From a virus, in the IMG/VR virus record IMGVR_UViG_3300043399_000724, positions 1-22,225 of that record: DNA of 22,225 bases; one strand, 5' to 3'. Shown in pieces: positions 3,878 through 11,136 of the stretch (its first letter is position 1; each line of letters starts with the position of its first letter). The notes under the pieces are model-generated. The model ran no database searches and was not told the DNA's origin. It saw only the letters and a program-made list of their open reading frames with translations. Both the position numbers and the translations under genes were made by a program.

Positions 3878-4284
3878 GCGAGGCAATCTACTACATCAAG
3901 CGAGGGCGCAGGTATGTGCCATCACTCAACGTGCGCGAATGGTCGCAGGACACAATGCAGGTCGGCCAGTCTCGGCTGGAGACATGCACAGCTAGCGGCC
4001 AGCGTGTGTATCAGTACGACATTGAGCCTGACTTCGCGCCGCTTGCAGCCGCCCTGGCGCTTGTGCGTGAAGAGCTAGTTTCGCGCATCAGGTTATCAGC
4101 GATTGCTGAACCATCGGCAGGCATGACGACAGATTACACCGCAGATCAGCTCGCAATCCTCGCCGAGTTTCGGGAGCGCATGGCGCAGGCTGGCGGGCTT
4201 TTACCGGCGTCATGGGATGTCAAAAGCGCCCACGCCATTGCGCAGGCCGTGTGCGAGATTATCGAGGCGCGCACATCTCGCTGA
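3874..4284 (+). CDS. partner gene of the HTH regulator, unknown 136-aa protein
   Basis: Not recognised. The 136-aa product begins MSEAIYYIKRGRRYVPSLNV and has a short beta-rich N-terminal part (about 1-50), then a helical region (from PDFAPLAAALALVREEL onward). No membrane segment or signal peptide is seen. It starts in an ATGA overlap with the regulator gene and has no other promoter, so it is co-expressed. Its 3' end overlaps the 3' end of the Rz1-like gene on the other strand by 26 bp (4259-4284), and no terminator separates the two converging operons. A regulatory partner role is plausible from position only. Confidence 0.62.
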   Translation: MSEAIYYIKRGRRYVPSLNVREWSQDTMQVGQSRLETCTASGQRVYQYDIEPDFAPLAAALALVREELVSRIRLSAIAEPSAGMTTDYTADQLAILAEFRERMAQAGGLLPASWDVKSAHAIAQAVCEIIEARTSR

Positions 4285-4516
4285 TGCCAGCGGCGCAGGC
4301 GCATTTGCGGTACTGAATCGAGGTTTCGATCAGCGCAATTGTGGTGGCCCCGAAGCTCGGGTCAATGATCGGAGCTAGCTTCGGGCAGCTTGCCACCACC
4401 AGGGGAGATACCTCGGGCGGCGTTGATGTTGTCGAGCATCCCAGCATGGTGCTGACAGTCAACATAAACAGGCACCTCGCGCACCACCGTTTGAGCTTTG
4501 CTTGTGATCGTGACAC
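4259..4516 (-). CDS. Rz1-like outer-membrane spanin lipoprotein
   Basis: This 85-aa product has a basic N-terminus (SRSQAKLKRW), a hydrophobic stretch and the lipobox TMLGC with the lipidated Cys at residue 27, followed by a Pro/Ser-rich linker (STTSTPPEVSP) and the ASCPKLAPIIDPSFGATTIA block common in Rz1-like spanins. It would sit in the inner leaflet of the outer membrane and pair with the Rz-like protein to fuse the two membranes at lysis. I chose GTG 4516 because GGAGG stands six bases before it; an upstream in-frame ATG at 4567 has no ribosome site. The gene is embedded out of frame in the Rz gene and runs about 100 bp past its stop. Confidence 0.8.
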   Translation of the reverse strand: MSRSQAKLKRWCARCLFMLTVSTMLGCSTTSTPPEVSPLVVASCPKLAPIIDPSFGATTIALIETSIQYRKCACAAGISEMCAPR

Positions 4517-4700
4517 GCTGCACCTCCAATTTGCTGATCGCATGAGCTGCCGCACTTGCCGCTGCATTGCTGGCTAGCGTCACGGCGGCATCTTCGCGGG
4601 CCTGGGCTGCGTACTCAACATCTTGCCCGATTCTGTACGCGGCAAACAGTGTGCCAGCCCACACGGCAACGCCTGCGAGCAGGGTGTATGGGCCGATCAT
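4362..4700 (-). CDS. Rz-like inner-membrane spanin
   Basis: The 112-aa product has an N-terminal membrane anchor (YTLLAGVAVWAGTLFAAYRI, about residues 5-24), then an Ala-rich helical periplasmic part (about 30-70) and a C-terminal segment VVREVPVYVDCQHHAGMLDN, a pattern seen in phage Rz-like proteins. It would span the periplasm from the inner membrane and bind the Rz1 lipoprotein encoded within it in another frame. The ATG at 4700 overlaps the endolysin stop (ATGA). The order endolysin, Rz, embedded Rz1 is the classical lysis arrangement of phages of Gram-negative hosts. Confidence 0.8.
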   Translation of the reverse strand: MIGPYTLLAGVAVWAGTLFAAYRIGQDVEYAAQAREDAAVTLASNAAASAAAHAISKLEVQRVTITSKAQTVVREVPVYVDCQHHAGMLDNINAARGISPGGGKLPEASSDH

Positions 4701-5197
4701 GCGAGCCGTCCCGCTCTGAGTACGGCCACGCTCATGGGTGGAAGCGGCGCAGCCTCTGGCACATCAACCTCAGATGGCCAGCGGTAGCCAAGGATAGCCC
4801 CACGGTCGAATGTGGCGTAGCTCACTTGGTCCGCCTGATTGCCGCCTAGGCCGATGATATTACCGGTAACGTCGCGGGCCACCACAAAAAACACATGCGC
4901 ACCACCTGGGCGGCGGATCACGGCCACGCAGCCCAATACCGGGTGGCTAAGCTTTTGCCCCCAGTCAAGGTAGCTGGCCGCGCCCTCAAATCGTGACGAT
5001 TTAACCCCGCCTCGCTCAAGGCAGGCACCCACGAATGCGGCGCACCACGGTGTCTCGTCGTCTTTGATCCCGCCGCGCTTGATGTCGCGCCACATCTGCA
5101 CAATCTCTGCCGTGTGCTGCGGGCCTTTTGTCTCGCGCAATCCGTAGAGTTTCGTAGCCTCGTGTAGCCATGCCTGGGCCGGATGTATCTCGCTCAT
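4697..5197 (-). CDS. endolysin, TIGR02594/CHAP-like peptidase
   Basis: The 166-aa product resembles the phage endolysin group annotated as TIGR02594, with an NlpC/P60-CHAP-type fold. The likely catalytic Cys is in DETPWCAAFVGACLERGGV (about residues 46-64) and the likely His in RPGGAHVFFVVARD. LGGNQADQVSYATFD near the C-terminus is also typical. It would cleave the peptide part of peptidoglycan. No signal sequence is present, so it needs a holin. The ATG at 5197 sits in an ATGA overlap with the gene before; an in-frame upstream start at 5215 is less likely. It is followed by the spanin pair. Confidence 0.78.
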   Translation of the reverse strand: MSEIHPAQAWLHEATKLYGLRETKGPQHTAEIVQMWRDIKRGGIKDDETPWCAAFVGACLERGGVKSSRFEGAASYLDWGQKLSHPVLGCVAVIRRPGGAHVFFVVARDVTGNIIGLGGNQADQVSYATFDRGAILGYRWPSEVDVPEAAPLPPMSVAVLRAGRLA

Positions 5198-5406
5198 GGT
5201 GTCATCACTCCACAAACTCTAGCCAATTGCAGCGCCGCCGCAGACTCGATCCGTAGTGCTGCCCGGGCCGTCGCTGGGTTTACAAGCGCATAGGGCAAGT
5301 AATCCATCAGCGAAGGAGGATCGCAGTCTACCTCCGCTTTCATATCTGCCATCTGCTCGCGTAGTTTTGATGCAGCAAGCCGGGCCCCGTCACTCGTCCC
5401 GCTCAT
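5194..5406 (-). CDS. small unknown protein in lysis operon, 70 aa
   Basis: Not recognised. The 70-aa product is soluble and mostly helical (SDGARLAASKLREQMADMKA, later PATARAALRIESAAALQLAR) with a Pro-bearing middle (DCDPPSLMDYLPYAL). Both ends are ATGA overlaps, with the secreted-protein gene before and the endolysin gene after, so it is part of the same translational chain. No holin or antiholin features are seen since there is no membrane segment. Confidence 0.62.
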   Translation of the reverse strand: MSGTSDGARLAASKLREQMADMKAEVDCDPPSLMDYLPYALVNPATARAALRIESAAALQLARVCGVMTP

Positions 5407-5987
5407 TTGCAGAGCGTCACACGATTGGGCGCAAAGTCAGGAGCGAAGGTCATGTAGGCCCCTGACCGTGGCAAGTTGTGATTGCACCCAGCGCCCACAG
5501 CAGCGCGGGCCACTTCGCGCGTACCCCTCACCCCATTGGCAAACTCATACACTGGACGGCTCAGGCTCGGCAGATTCGGAGCAACTCGGTAGGTGTACAG
5601 GTCAGCAGGGCGCGCAGCTTCTTGAATCGCTCGTGCCGCTGCACTGTTGACACTGCGCAGCATCTCCGGGTGATCTGCACCCCAGGTCGCCCGGCTCTCA
5701 AGCCACGCCCAGTCGCGGCGGGCCAGGGCATCGTGCCATGCGGCAGGGTCTGCGAAATGAGTGACCCCCCATGCGGTGGCTCGGCGGGTATACGGGCCAA
5801 TACCAGACGCCGGAGGGCACCACCACGCGGCCCACAATACGACTGGGGAATGTACGTTGCCAGTGGTTAGCCCTTTGCCGGTACCACCCACCTCGACGGG
5901 TACGCAAGCCTCAGCGTCTTGCAATGCAAGCGCGGCAAAAAACCAAACCCACACGCCCACGCAGATGATTTGCGCCAGCCGCCTCAT
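5403..5987 (-). CDS. secreted unknown protein, 194 aa
   Basis: Not recognised. A signal peptide is clear: basic start MRRL, hydrophobic core IICVGVWVWFFAALAL and a likely cleavage site after DAEA near residue 27. The mature part has four cysteines (CVPVE, WWCPP, GAGCNH, TLCK), enough for two disulfides, and many tryptophans. It would act in the periplasm or be exported. It lies between the holin candidates and the endolysin, with ATGA overlaps on both sides. A role in lysis control or superinfection exclusion is possible, but nothing in the sequence shows it. Confidence 0.65.
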   Translation of the reverse strand: MRRLAQIICVGVWVWFFAALALQDAEACVPVEVGGTGKGLTTGNVHSPVVLWAAWWCPPASGIGPYTRRATAWGVTHFADPAAWHDALARRDWAWLESRATWGADHPEMLRSVNSAAARAIQEAARPADLYTYRVAPNLPSLSRPVYEFANGVRGTREVARAAVGAGCNHNLPRSGAYMTFAPDFAPNRVTLCK

Positions 5988-6301
5988 GACTCAAGCTCCG
6001 GGAATTGCAAGCGAGCGCGGAACTTCTTGGCGTGGATCGGCAACCCAAATCTCCACGTGTGCCAGCTCATCACCAACCAACTGGCCGCAGCAATCAAACC
6101 GATGCGGTCAGTTGTCAAAGGGGACCGGGTGAATGCGTCGATGCCCTGCCACGCGCAGTAAAGGAGCATCGCCCCATGAAACGAAACGACAGACAGTTTC
6201 GTCGTGCTCCAGGTCATCAGGTTCAATCGGCAGATGTATGCCGCCACCAGCCCCCCGCAAGCACCGACTACCAGGGACCGAATGAGAAGTTCACTTGTCA
6301 T
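5984..6301 (-). CDS. three-segment membrane protein, holin candidate
   Basis: The 105-aa product shows three hydrophobic segments (LLIRSLVVGACGGLVAAYIC, VVSFHGAMLLYCAWQGI, IGLIAAASWLVMSWHTW) and a basic C-terminal tail (HAKKFRARLQF), the size and topology of a class I holin. Holins assemble in the inner membrane and release the endolysin at a set time. It overlaps its neighbours by ATGA at both ends. Several membrane proteins lie next to each other here, so which one is the holin cannot be told from sequence. Confidence 0.6.
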   Translation of the reverse strand: MTSELLIRSLVVGACGGLVAAYICRLNLMTWSTTKLSVVSFHGAMLLYCAWQGIDAFTRSPLTTDRIGLIAAASWLVMSWHTWRFGLPIHAKKFRARLQFPELES

Positions 6302-6657
6302 TGCTTGGCCCCGAGTTTTTCAGCCCACCCGCGCAGCAGGCTTGGGAGTTGCTCAATCAACCCACTGAGCATTGGGTGCGCCACGGCGGCGAGAATCCCT
6401 GAGATTGCGTTGCGGGCCTCCATGCTCTTGGCATATTGGGCCTCTGCGATCCAGGTGCCGACAAACGCGGCCACGAATACGACCCCGAGAAACACCGCGA
6501 TGGCCTTGTATTTGCCGACCTCTCGCGCAAACAGCAGACCGATGCACCCACCAGCGAAAGCCGCTACAAGCGCGTGCGGCGCGATCCCGAATAGCCCGAC
6601 AGTCACCGCAGCTACACCAGCGGCCACAGCCGTTGCCCCCTGCTCTGTCACACTCAT
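6298..6657 (-). CDS. membrane protein, holin-like, 119 aa
   Basis: The 119-aa product has two or three hydrophobic segments (TAVAAGVAAVTVGLFGIAPH, HALVAAFAGGCIGLLFA and AIAVFLGVVFVAAFVGTWIA) and a C-terminal amphipathic helix (LSGLIEQLPSLLRGWAEKLG). The Gly/Ala-rich N-terminal part resembles proteins commonly annotated as phage holins. I chose ATG 6657, which overlaps the previous stop as ATGA; the longer in-frame extension upstream is out-of-frame reading of the neighbour. It may be the holin or an antiholin partner of the next protein. Confidence 0.62.
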   Translation of the reverse strand: MSVTEQGATAVAAGVAAVTVGLFGIAPHALVAAFAGGCIGLLFAREVGKYKAIAVFLGVVFVAAFVGTWIAEAQYAKSMEARNAISGILAAVAHPMLSGLIEQLPSLLRGWAEKLGAKQ

Positions 6658-6980
6658 TTGCTCCCCCTGATGAGTGACACACCGACTAAAACAGCGCCGA
6701 TCGCCACAACCATGGACACGGGGCGCCCAGTGGTCGTGTCGCAAACAAAATCCGCACTGTCCCACTTGTAAAACGCCCCGCATCCAGATTGCAACAAACC
6801 GAGCAAAGCGCCAAAACCGCACACAGCGAACCACTCTCGACCGTTGTCTCGTGCTATTTTAGCGAGTAGAACGGCCAGAAGCATACCCTCTAGCACGTAA
6901 TGAGCTAGGGGGCCATCACTGAAAGCCTGCCATCCGTAGAACGCCGCGATGATGGCAAGCAAAAGAGCGGCTGGGCTCAC
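6654..6980 (-). CDS. polytopic membrane protein, 108 aa, GTG start
   Basis: The 108-aa product has about four hydrophobic segments (ALLLAIIAAFYGWQAF, VLEGMLLAVLLAKIA, FAVCGFGALLGLLQSG, MVVAIGAVLVGVSLI). It starts at GTG 6980 in a GTGA overlap with the upstream 47-aa gene and ends in an ATGA overlap with the holin-like gene. Similar small polytopic proteins occur in phage lysis cassettes, but I cannot assign a family. The chain of overlaps puts it in the same translational unit as the lysis genes. Confidence 0.62.
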   Translation of the reverse strand: MSPAALLLAIIAAFYGWQAFSDGPLAHYVLEGMLLAVLLAKIARDNGREWFAVCGFGALLGLLQSGCGAFYKWDSADFVCDTTTGRPVSMVVAIGAVLVGVSLIRGSK

Positions 6981-7120
6981 TTAGGCGGGCGCCATGCAGT
7001 GCCGAGAGTCTGCGCCATGCCTTCAACGATCGAAGCGCCCGGGTTGGTTTTGCGGTATCGCCACACGCCTAAGAGGTAGCACGCAGCGAATCCAGCGAGG
7101 AAATAGATGAGGAGTTTCAT
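6977..7120 (-). CDS. 47-aa single-pass membrane protein at head of lysis operon
   Basis: This short frame starts at ATG 7120, five bases after the tailspike stop, and ends in a GTGA overlap with the next gene. The product has an N-terminal hydrophobic segment (MKLLIYFLAGFAACYLLGVW), a basic patch (RYRK) and a polar tail ending WRPPK. Topology suggests a membrane anchor with a cytoplasmic tail. The position and coupling support a real gene; function is unknown. Confidence 0.58.
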   Translation of the reverse strand: MKLLIYFLAGFAACYLLGVWRYRKTNPGASIVEGMAQTLGTAWRPPK

Positions 7121-7125
7121 GATGT

Positions 7126-9165
7126 TCACGCAATCCTATTGATTGTCAAATTTGATGGCCACGTCGAATCACCAAAACTAGGTGTCGTACCTACAACAAC
7201 GGCTGTGACGATTACAACATCACTAGCAGCAAGCTGCAAACTCAATGACCCTTGTATTTGCAGCTTTGTCGTAGAGTAAATAGATGACGTGAATAGCTTC
7301 TTAGTGCTTCCATTCACTTTTAGCTCGACATAGCTTGTGGCCGCGTTCATCGCTGTGCCGCCGAAAAGTAAATCAAAGTCTACGGAATACAGTCCGGCAG
7401 AGTTTGATGGCACAGTAAAAGCACCAGTGCCTAGGTTGAATGCTCCACGACGATCAGGGAAGGGGGCGCTAGACCATGTGAGTGTCGCAGATACACCAGA
7501 GGTAAGCGATTGCGTTGATGCTGCATCACGCTGAACAAACGCGAAACATAGTCCTGGATCATTGAGTGACACGCCTGCTGATTCAACCCCGCCAGATGTT
7601 TGATAAACACCAGGGCCCCAGCAGTTTCTGAAAATCAACTGATCGTGACCGTTATTTGATCCTGCTTGTCGATTTACCCCATACGATCCAGGGCAATACA
7701 TATTCTCGATGACGTTTATCCCAGATGACCCGTCCTTGTAGTTGTATACCTGACAGTCTAGGTGACCACCATTGAAGTGAATACCCTTAGACTTGTCCAA
7801 GAAAATAGCGCCGGTCGATCCGCCATTGCCGTAAATGTGGCATCCATCGAATGACTGACCGTTAAGTACCTGCGTACAAACTACGTTGTACTGCGGATTG
7901 TGATTGATGTTTAGCCCGTTGATGATCCCATGCGCGTGATTTGATCCATTTTGTACGCGGACACCATCCCTTACGTTGTCAATCACGTGCCCTCCGACCC
8001 AGTTAACATTTCCGGCCGAGGTTTCAATGCCAGCTTGAGCATTGCTGATCGCACGAACATTGATCACAGTCACATACTCTGCCGCACTTCCAGGGTCATC
8101 ATGCCAACCCCATACACACGCATCAAGTTTCGGGTTAACAACTACCCCACCATCTCCGCGTGCTCGCGTATTTGCACCAGGGGCGATATGCATACCGTAC
8201 CCACGGACATTCTTGATTGTCGGATCGACGACACGCCAGTTTGCACAATTTGAGACGGAAATCCCCTTTGAACTAACTCCAGTACCTGGGTCTGTCACAA
8301 GATCACCGACGATCGTAAACGGGCCAATCAGCGCCCAGTTATCGACATTGGTTGCAGCCCACATTGTTGATGTGGTGCCGGTAAATGTGAACGTCGATCC
8401 TTGAAGCAACCACACTTGTCCTGCGGGGATATTTAGCTGCGAACCGATCCGGCAGTTTAATCCTCGCGCATCAATGAATTTGGCGGCGCTTGCAGCCGCA
8501 AGTGCAAACACAGAATAATCATCTGTCGAGCCATCATTGTTGAGCGCGCCGAAGTCCTTGACGCTCACAACCTCCCGCATCTTGTCCTGAGCAGTGCGAG
8601 CAACTGCGCCGGTGCCGGATTGGATGAAGCCGACCATCTCGGCCCCATTGCCTGGGGATGTAGATGCCAGCCGCGTTACAACATCGGCGGCTGTTCCTGT
8701 TGGAGCAAGCGCATATGCAGGCTGCCCAACAGAATCAATGCCAATGAAGTACCCGGGGAAATCCGCTGGGTCGCCTGGGAGGTCGTTCAATTGGATTGGA
8801 TATGGCGCCCGGATTACCCCGCCAGTGTCTGCCCTCGTGTCTTGCAGCGCTTGCCATAGACGATTGAAATCTCTGTCTAAGGTGGACTCACGGAGTTCGC
8901 CGTTGTATTGGTAGTCAGTATCTCTAGCCAACTCAACGCGCCGACTAATCAAGATGCTCGACAAATTTGGAGGTGCAACGGTGAATGTCACCTCTCCACC
9001 GGACTGAACACCTACCCCAGACAGGGTGAATGCCGTTGTCTCTACAAGGTCGATGCTTACGACAAGATCATCCGCCGATAGCAGGTGGAATGTGTACGGG
9101 TAAACGGTTGTTGATCCGTTTCCGGTGTACTCGTTGAATGGGTCTTGGTCGATGATGCTGGCCAT
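7126..9165 (-). CDS. tailspike with T7 gp17-like anchor, pectate-lyase-type body and C1q-like end
   Basis: The 679-aa product begins with a phage T7 tail-fibre anchor domain (about 1-150; YTGNGSTTVYPYTFHLLSAD and the RDTDYQYNGELREST region). This docks on the virion tail. A VSVKDFGALNNDGSTDD motif near 200-215 opens a right-handed beta-helix typical of polysaccharide-binding or -cleaving tailspikes. The end (about 545-679; FNLGTGAFTVPSNSAGLYSV) resembles a C1q/TNF-like trimeric jelly roll. It would recognise a surface polysaccharide of the host. The body looks more AT-rich than its neighbours, as expected for a host-range module that moves between phages. The gene lies four bases after the terminase stop. 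Catalytic residues cannot be assigned by eye. Confidence 0.85.
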   Translation of the reverse strand: MASIIDQDPFNEYTGNGSTTVYPYTFHLLSADDLVVSIDLVETTAFTLSGVGVQSGGEVTFTVAPPNLSSILISRRVELARDTDYQYNGELRESTLDRDFNRLWQALQDTRADTGGVIRAPYPIQLNDLPGDPADFPGYFIGIDSVGQPAYALAPTGTAADVVTRLASTSPGNGAEMVGFIQSGTGAVARTAQDKMREVVSVKDFGALNNDGSTDDYSVFALAAASAAKFIDARGLNCRIGSQLNIPAGQVWLLQGSTFTFTGTTSTMWAATNVDNWALIGPFTIVGDLVTDPGTGVSSKGISVSNCANWRVVDPTIKNVRGYGMHIAPGANTRARGDGGVVVNPKLDACVWGWHDDPGSAAEYVTVINVRAISNAQAGIETSAGNVNWVGGHVIDNVRDGVRVQNGSNHAHGIINGLNINHNPQYNVVCTQVLNGQSFDGCHIYGNGGSTGAIFLDKSKGIHFNGGHLDCQVYNYKDGSSGINVIENMYCPGSYGVNRQAGSNNGHDQLIFRNCWGPGVYQTSGGVESAGVSLNDPGLCFAFVQRDAASTQSLTSGVSATLTWSSAPFPDRRGAFNLGTGAFTVPSNSAGLYSVDFDLLFGGTAMNAATSYVELKVNGSTKKLFTSSIYSTTKLQIQGSLSLQLAASDVVIVTAVVVGTTPSFGDSTWPSNLTINRIA

Positions 9166-9168
9166 GTC

Positions 9169-10782
9169 TCAAACCTCTAGCTTTGCTTCAAATACTGATG
9201 TGTTAGGGCGCCAGTCTTGGCGTTCTGTCGGCTCAAAGTTGGCCGTTCTGCCAATGCGTGCCGGTTGATCTGTAACAGCACCGGCTCCTGCGTCGAGGTA
9301 GTCATCAGGCTGGTCTTTGATCTGCGGGTTCCAATCTTTCATCTGATCCCACAGCGGGCCGTTCAAAACGTCAACGTGCGCCCATAGCATTCCACTATTT
9401 ATGAGTGGCTCCAGCGCTTCCATGATCCGCGTGTTCTTGTTCATCACTGCGGGCTTTGTGTTCACTGAGCATGGAATGCCGCGCTGCTTGAAGCACATTT
9501 TCAGGAAGTCAGGAACATGCCCACCAATGCCGTTAGTTTCCACGGTCACGGCGGGGATGCTGTACTTCTTGACGATTTCAGCGAGTTGAACCACTTGGCC
9601 ACCGATGATCCGTTTGCCGTCTTCGGTTGTCTCTGCAATAGGACCAGTTAGCGCTTCGACTTTGTGCCAGTAGTGCCGCCCCGCTTCATCTTGCAGGTCA
9701 AGAACAATTGCAGACACGTCGCTGTTCAGCTTCCCGCTAGATGGGTCCCACCTCAAAGAACAACCAACAATCCGAACCTGACCAAGCCACATGGTCAGAA
9801 CCTTATTCTGCGGGATTAGTTTTGGCTCTTCCGCGTATGGCTGGATTCTATTAGGGTCAAGCCTGATTTCGTGAACTGGCCTGCTCAATAGCTGATATTG
9901 GCTATCCCAGTAGTTCGTGGTCTTCGTCTTTCTGCGGCGCGTTGCAAGGTCTGCGCGGTTGAATCGCTCCGGCCACGCGCACCCGGCATAGATGTCTAGC
10001 AGCACATCAGGCGCAGCCGTGAAGATGATCGTGTTGCCTGAAACCTTGTAATCGGCACCCTCTTCTAAAAGGCGCGAGCCCTTGCCTATTCCGGAGAACA
10101 CATACTCAGGCTTGAACGGCACTTCGTAGCGCGTGCGCTTTGCGTGCTCGATGCGGTGCGCCTGCCCAAATAGTGGGATGGTCAGGCAGTCAGCGCCTAG
10201 CGCCTGCATCTTGTCGTAGATAGAGTCGTGGGTGTGTGGCGTTCCAATGAACAGTTGGCGAGCCCCCGGAACCATAATGAACGTCTGCTCACTCAGACGG
10301 TATTCGAGCTGCTCGCGGGCTTCAGGAGTTCTGATGTTTCGTGGAACTTCAATGTCGTCGTTCTGCGCCTCATCGCACCGCGCAGAAGTTACGTTTGACA
10401 GAATGCCACGGGAGTACATGCTTCCATTTCGCGGGTCGTCCGAACCGTGCACCCACCAGTTCTCCACCCCTCCCTCCCTGAACAGGCCAGCCGTCAGCTC
10501 GTGGCGGGCCAGCACGTTCTGGGTGTCGCGGCTGGTCTTGTATGCAGTCGGGTCAGATTCCGACTGGTGCAAAATCCTGAACTTGTTGTCTTTGTACAAC
10601 AGCCACGCGTTGTAAACTGCCAGGATCGTAGACTTGCCGAAGCCGCGAAAGCACCGCAAAACGGCCAACTCTCCGCGATGCTCAAGCCAGTGCACGGCCT
10701 CCCAGTGAACATCTGGGACAGCCCATCCGCGCATCTCTGCCCATAGGGCAAAGAACGTCGCAAAATTAACCGGCTTTGCCAT
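9169..10782 (-). CDS. terminase large subunit
   Basis: The 537-aa product is the DNA packaging motor of the T7 gp19 type (586 aa in T7). Walker A is RGFGKST at about residues 46-52. The region where Walker B is expected, SARCDEAQNDDIEVP, keeps the final DDIE but lacks the usual hydrophobic run. The RNase H-like nuclease shows its acidic residues in RWDPSSGKLNSDVSAIVLD, TVETNGIGGHVPDFL and QPDDYLDAGAGAV. It cuts and translocates DNA into the procapsid at the portal. I chose ATG 10782, which overlaps the small-terminase gene by 17 bp; the in-frame start at 10854 would overlap that gene by 89 bp and adds a Cys/Arg-rich peptide foreign to the family. Confidence 0.88.
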   Translation of the reverse strand: MAKPVNFATFFALWAEMRGWAVPDVHWEAVHWLEHRGELAVLRCFRGFGKSTILAVYNAWLLYKDNKFRILHQSESDPTAYKTSRDTQNVLARHELTAGLFREGGVENWWVHGSDDPRNGSMYSRGILSNVTSARCDEAQNDDIEVPRNIRTPEAREQLEYRLSEQTFIMVPGARQLFIGTPHTHDSIYDKMQALGADCLTIPLFGQAHRIEHAKRTRYEVPFKPEYVFSGIGKGSRLLEEGADYKVSGNTIIFTAAPDVLLDIYAGCAWPERFNRADLATRRRKTKTTNYWDSQYQLLSRPVHEIRLDPNRIQPYAEEPKLIPQNKVLTMWLGQVRIVGCSLRWDPSSGKLNSDVSAIVLDLQDEAGRHYWHKVEALTGPIAETTEDGKRIIGGQVVQLAEIVKKYSIPAVTVETNGIGGHVPDFLKMCFKQRGIPCSVNTKPAVMNKNTRIMEALEPLINSGMLWAHVDVLNGPLWDQMKDWNPQIKDQPDDYLDAGAGAVTDQPARIGRTANFEPTERQDWRPNTSVFEAKLEV

Positions 10783-11134
10783 GCGCCTGCATCCGGCTTT
10801 GCGCCCGCTGCATGGCTCGCTCAACGGCCTGAGCCGCTCGGCGCTCTGCGTCAATCAGGTGCTTGTCCAGCTCTTGGTCTAGCTCGGCTTGCTTCTTCTC
10901 GTCAAGCGTCTCATTACCCTGCGACCATTTAATCAGGCCTATCGCGTGCTGCATAACAACAGCAGTGGCTGCGGCGCCCTTCTTGTCCCAGTGCCGATTG
11001 CCTCGCTCTTCCTTGCTCATGTCACAAGGAAGAACACCATTACCGGACCAATAATCAGGGTCTGCCTCAGTCAAGAAAACATCGGCCATTCGCTCGGTAA
11101 CCTCTTGAAGCCTAGCAAGTTGATCGGGTCGCAT
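10766..11134 (-). CDS. putative terminase small subunit
   Basis: The 122-aa product has a helical N-terminus (MRPDQLARLQEVTERMADVF), a middle section (WSGNGVLPCDMSKEERGNRH) and a charged C-terminal coiled coil (KKQAELDQELDKHLIDAERR). Position just before the large terminase and its size fit the DNA-recognition subunit, which binds the packaging site and loads the motor. The N-terminal helices may bind DNA, but I do not see a textbook helix-turn-helix. The ATG at 11134 follows the upstream stop by two bases with GGAGT in front; longer in-frame extensions run into the ejection-protein gene. Confidence 0.68.
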   Translation of the reverse strand: MRPDQLARLQEVTERMADVFLTEADPDYWSGNGVLPCDMSKEERGNRHWDKKGAAATAVVMQHAIGLIKWSQGNETLDEKKQAELDQELDKHLIDAERRAAQAVERAMQRAQSRMQAHGKAG

Positions 11135-11136
11135 AG

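Noticed and set aside
7126-9165. Diversity-generating retroelement target in the tailspike
   Set aside because: No variable C-type lectin repeat, template repeat or reverse transcriptase is seen in the window.
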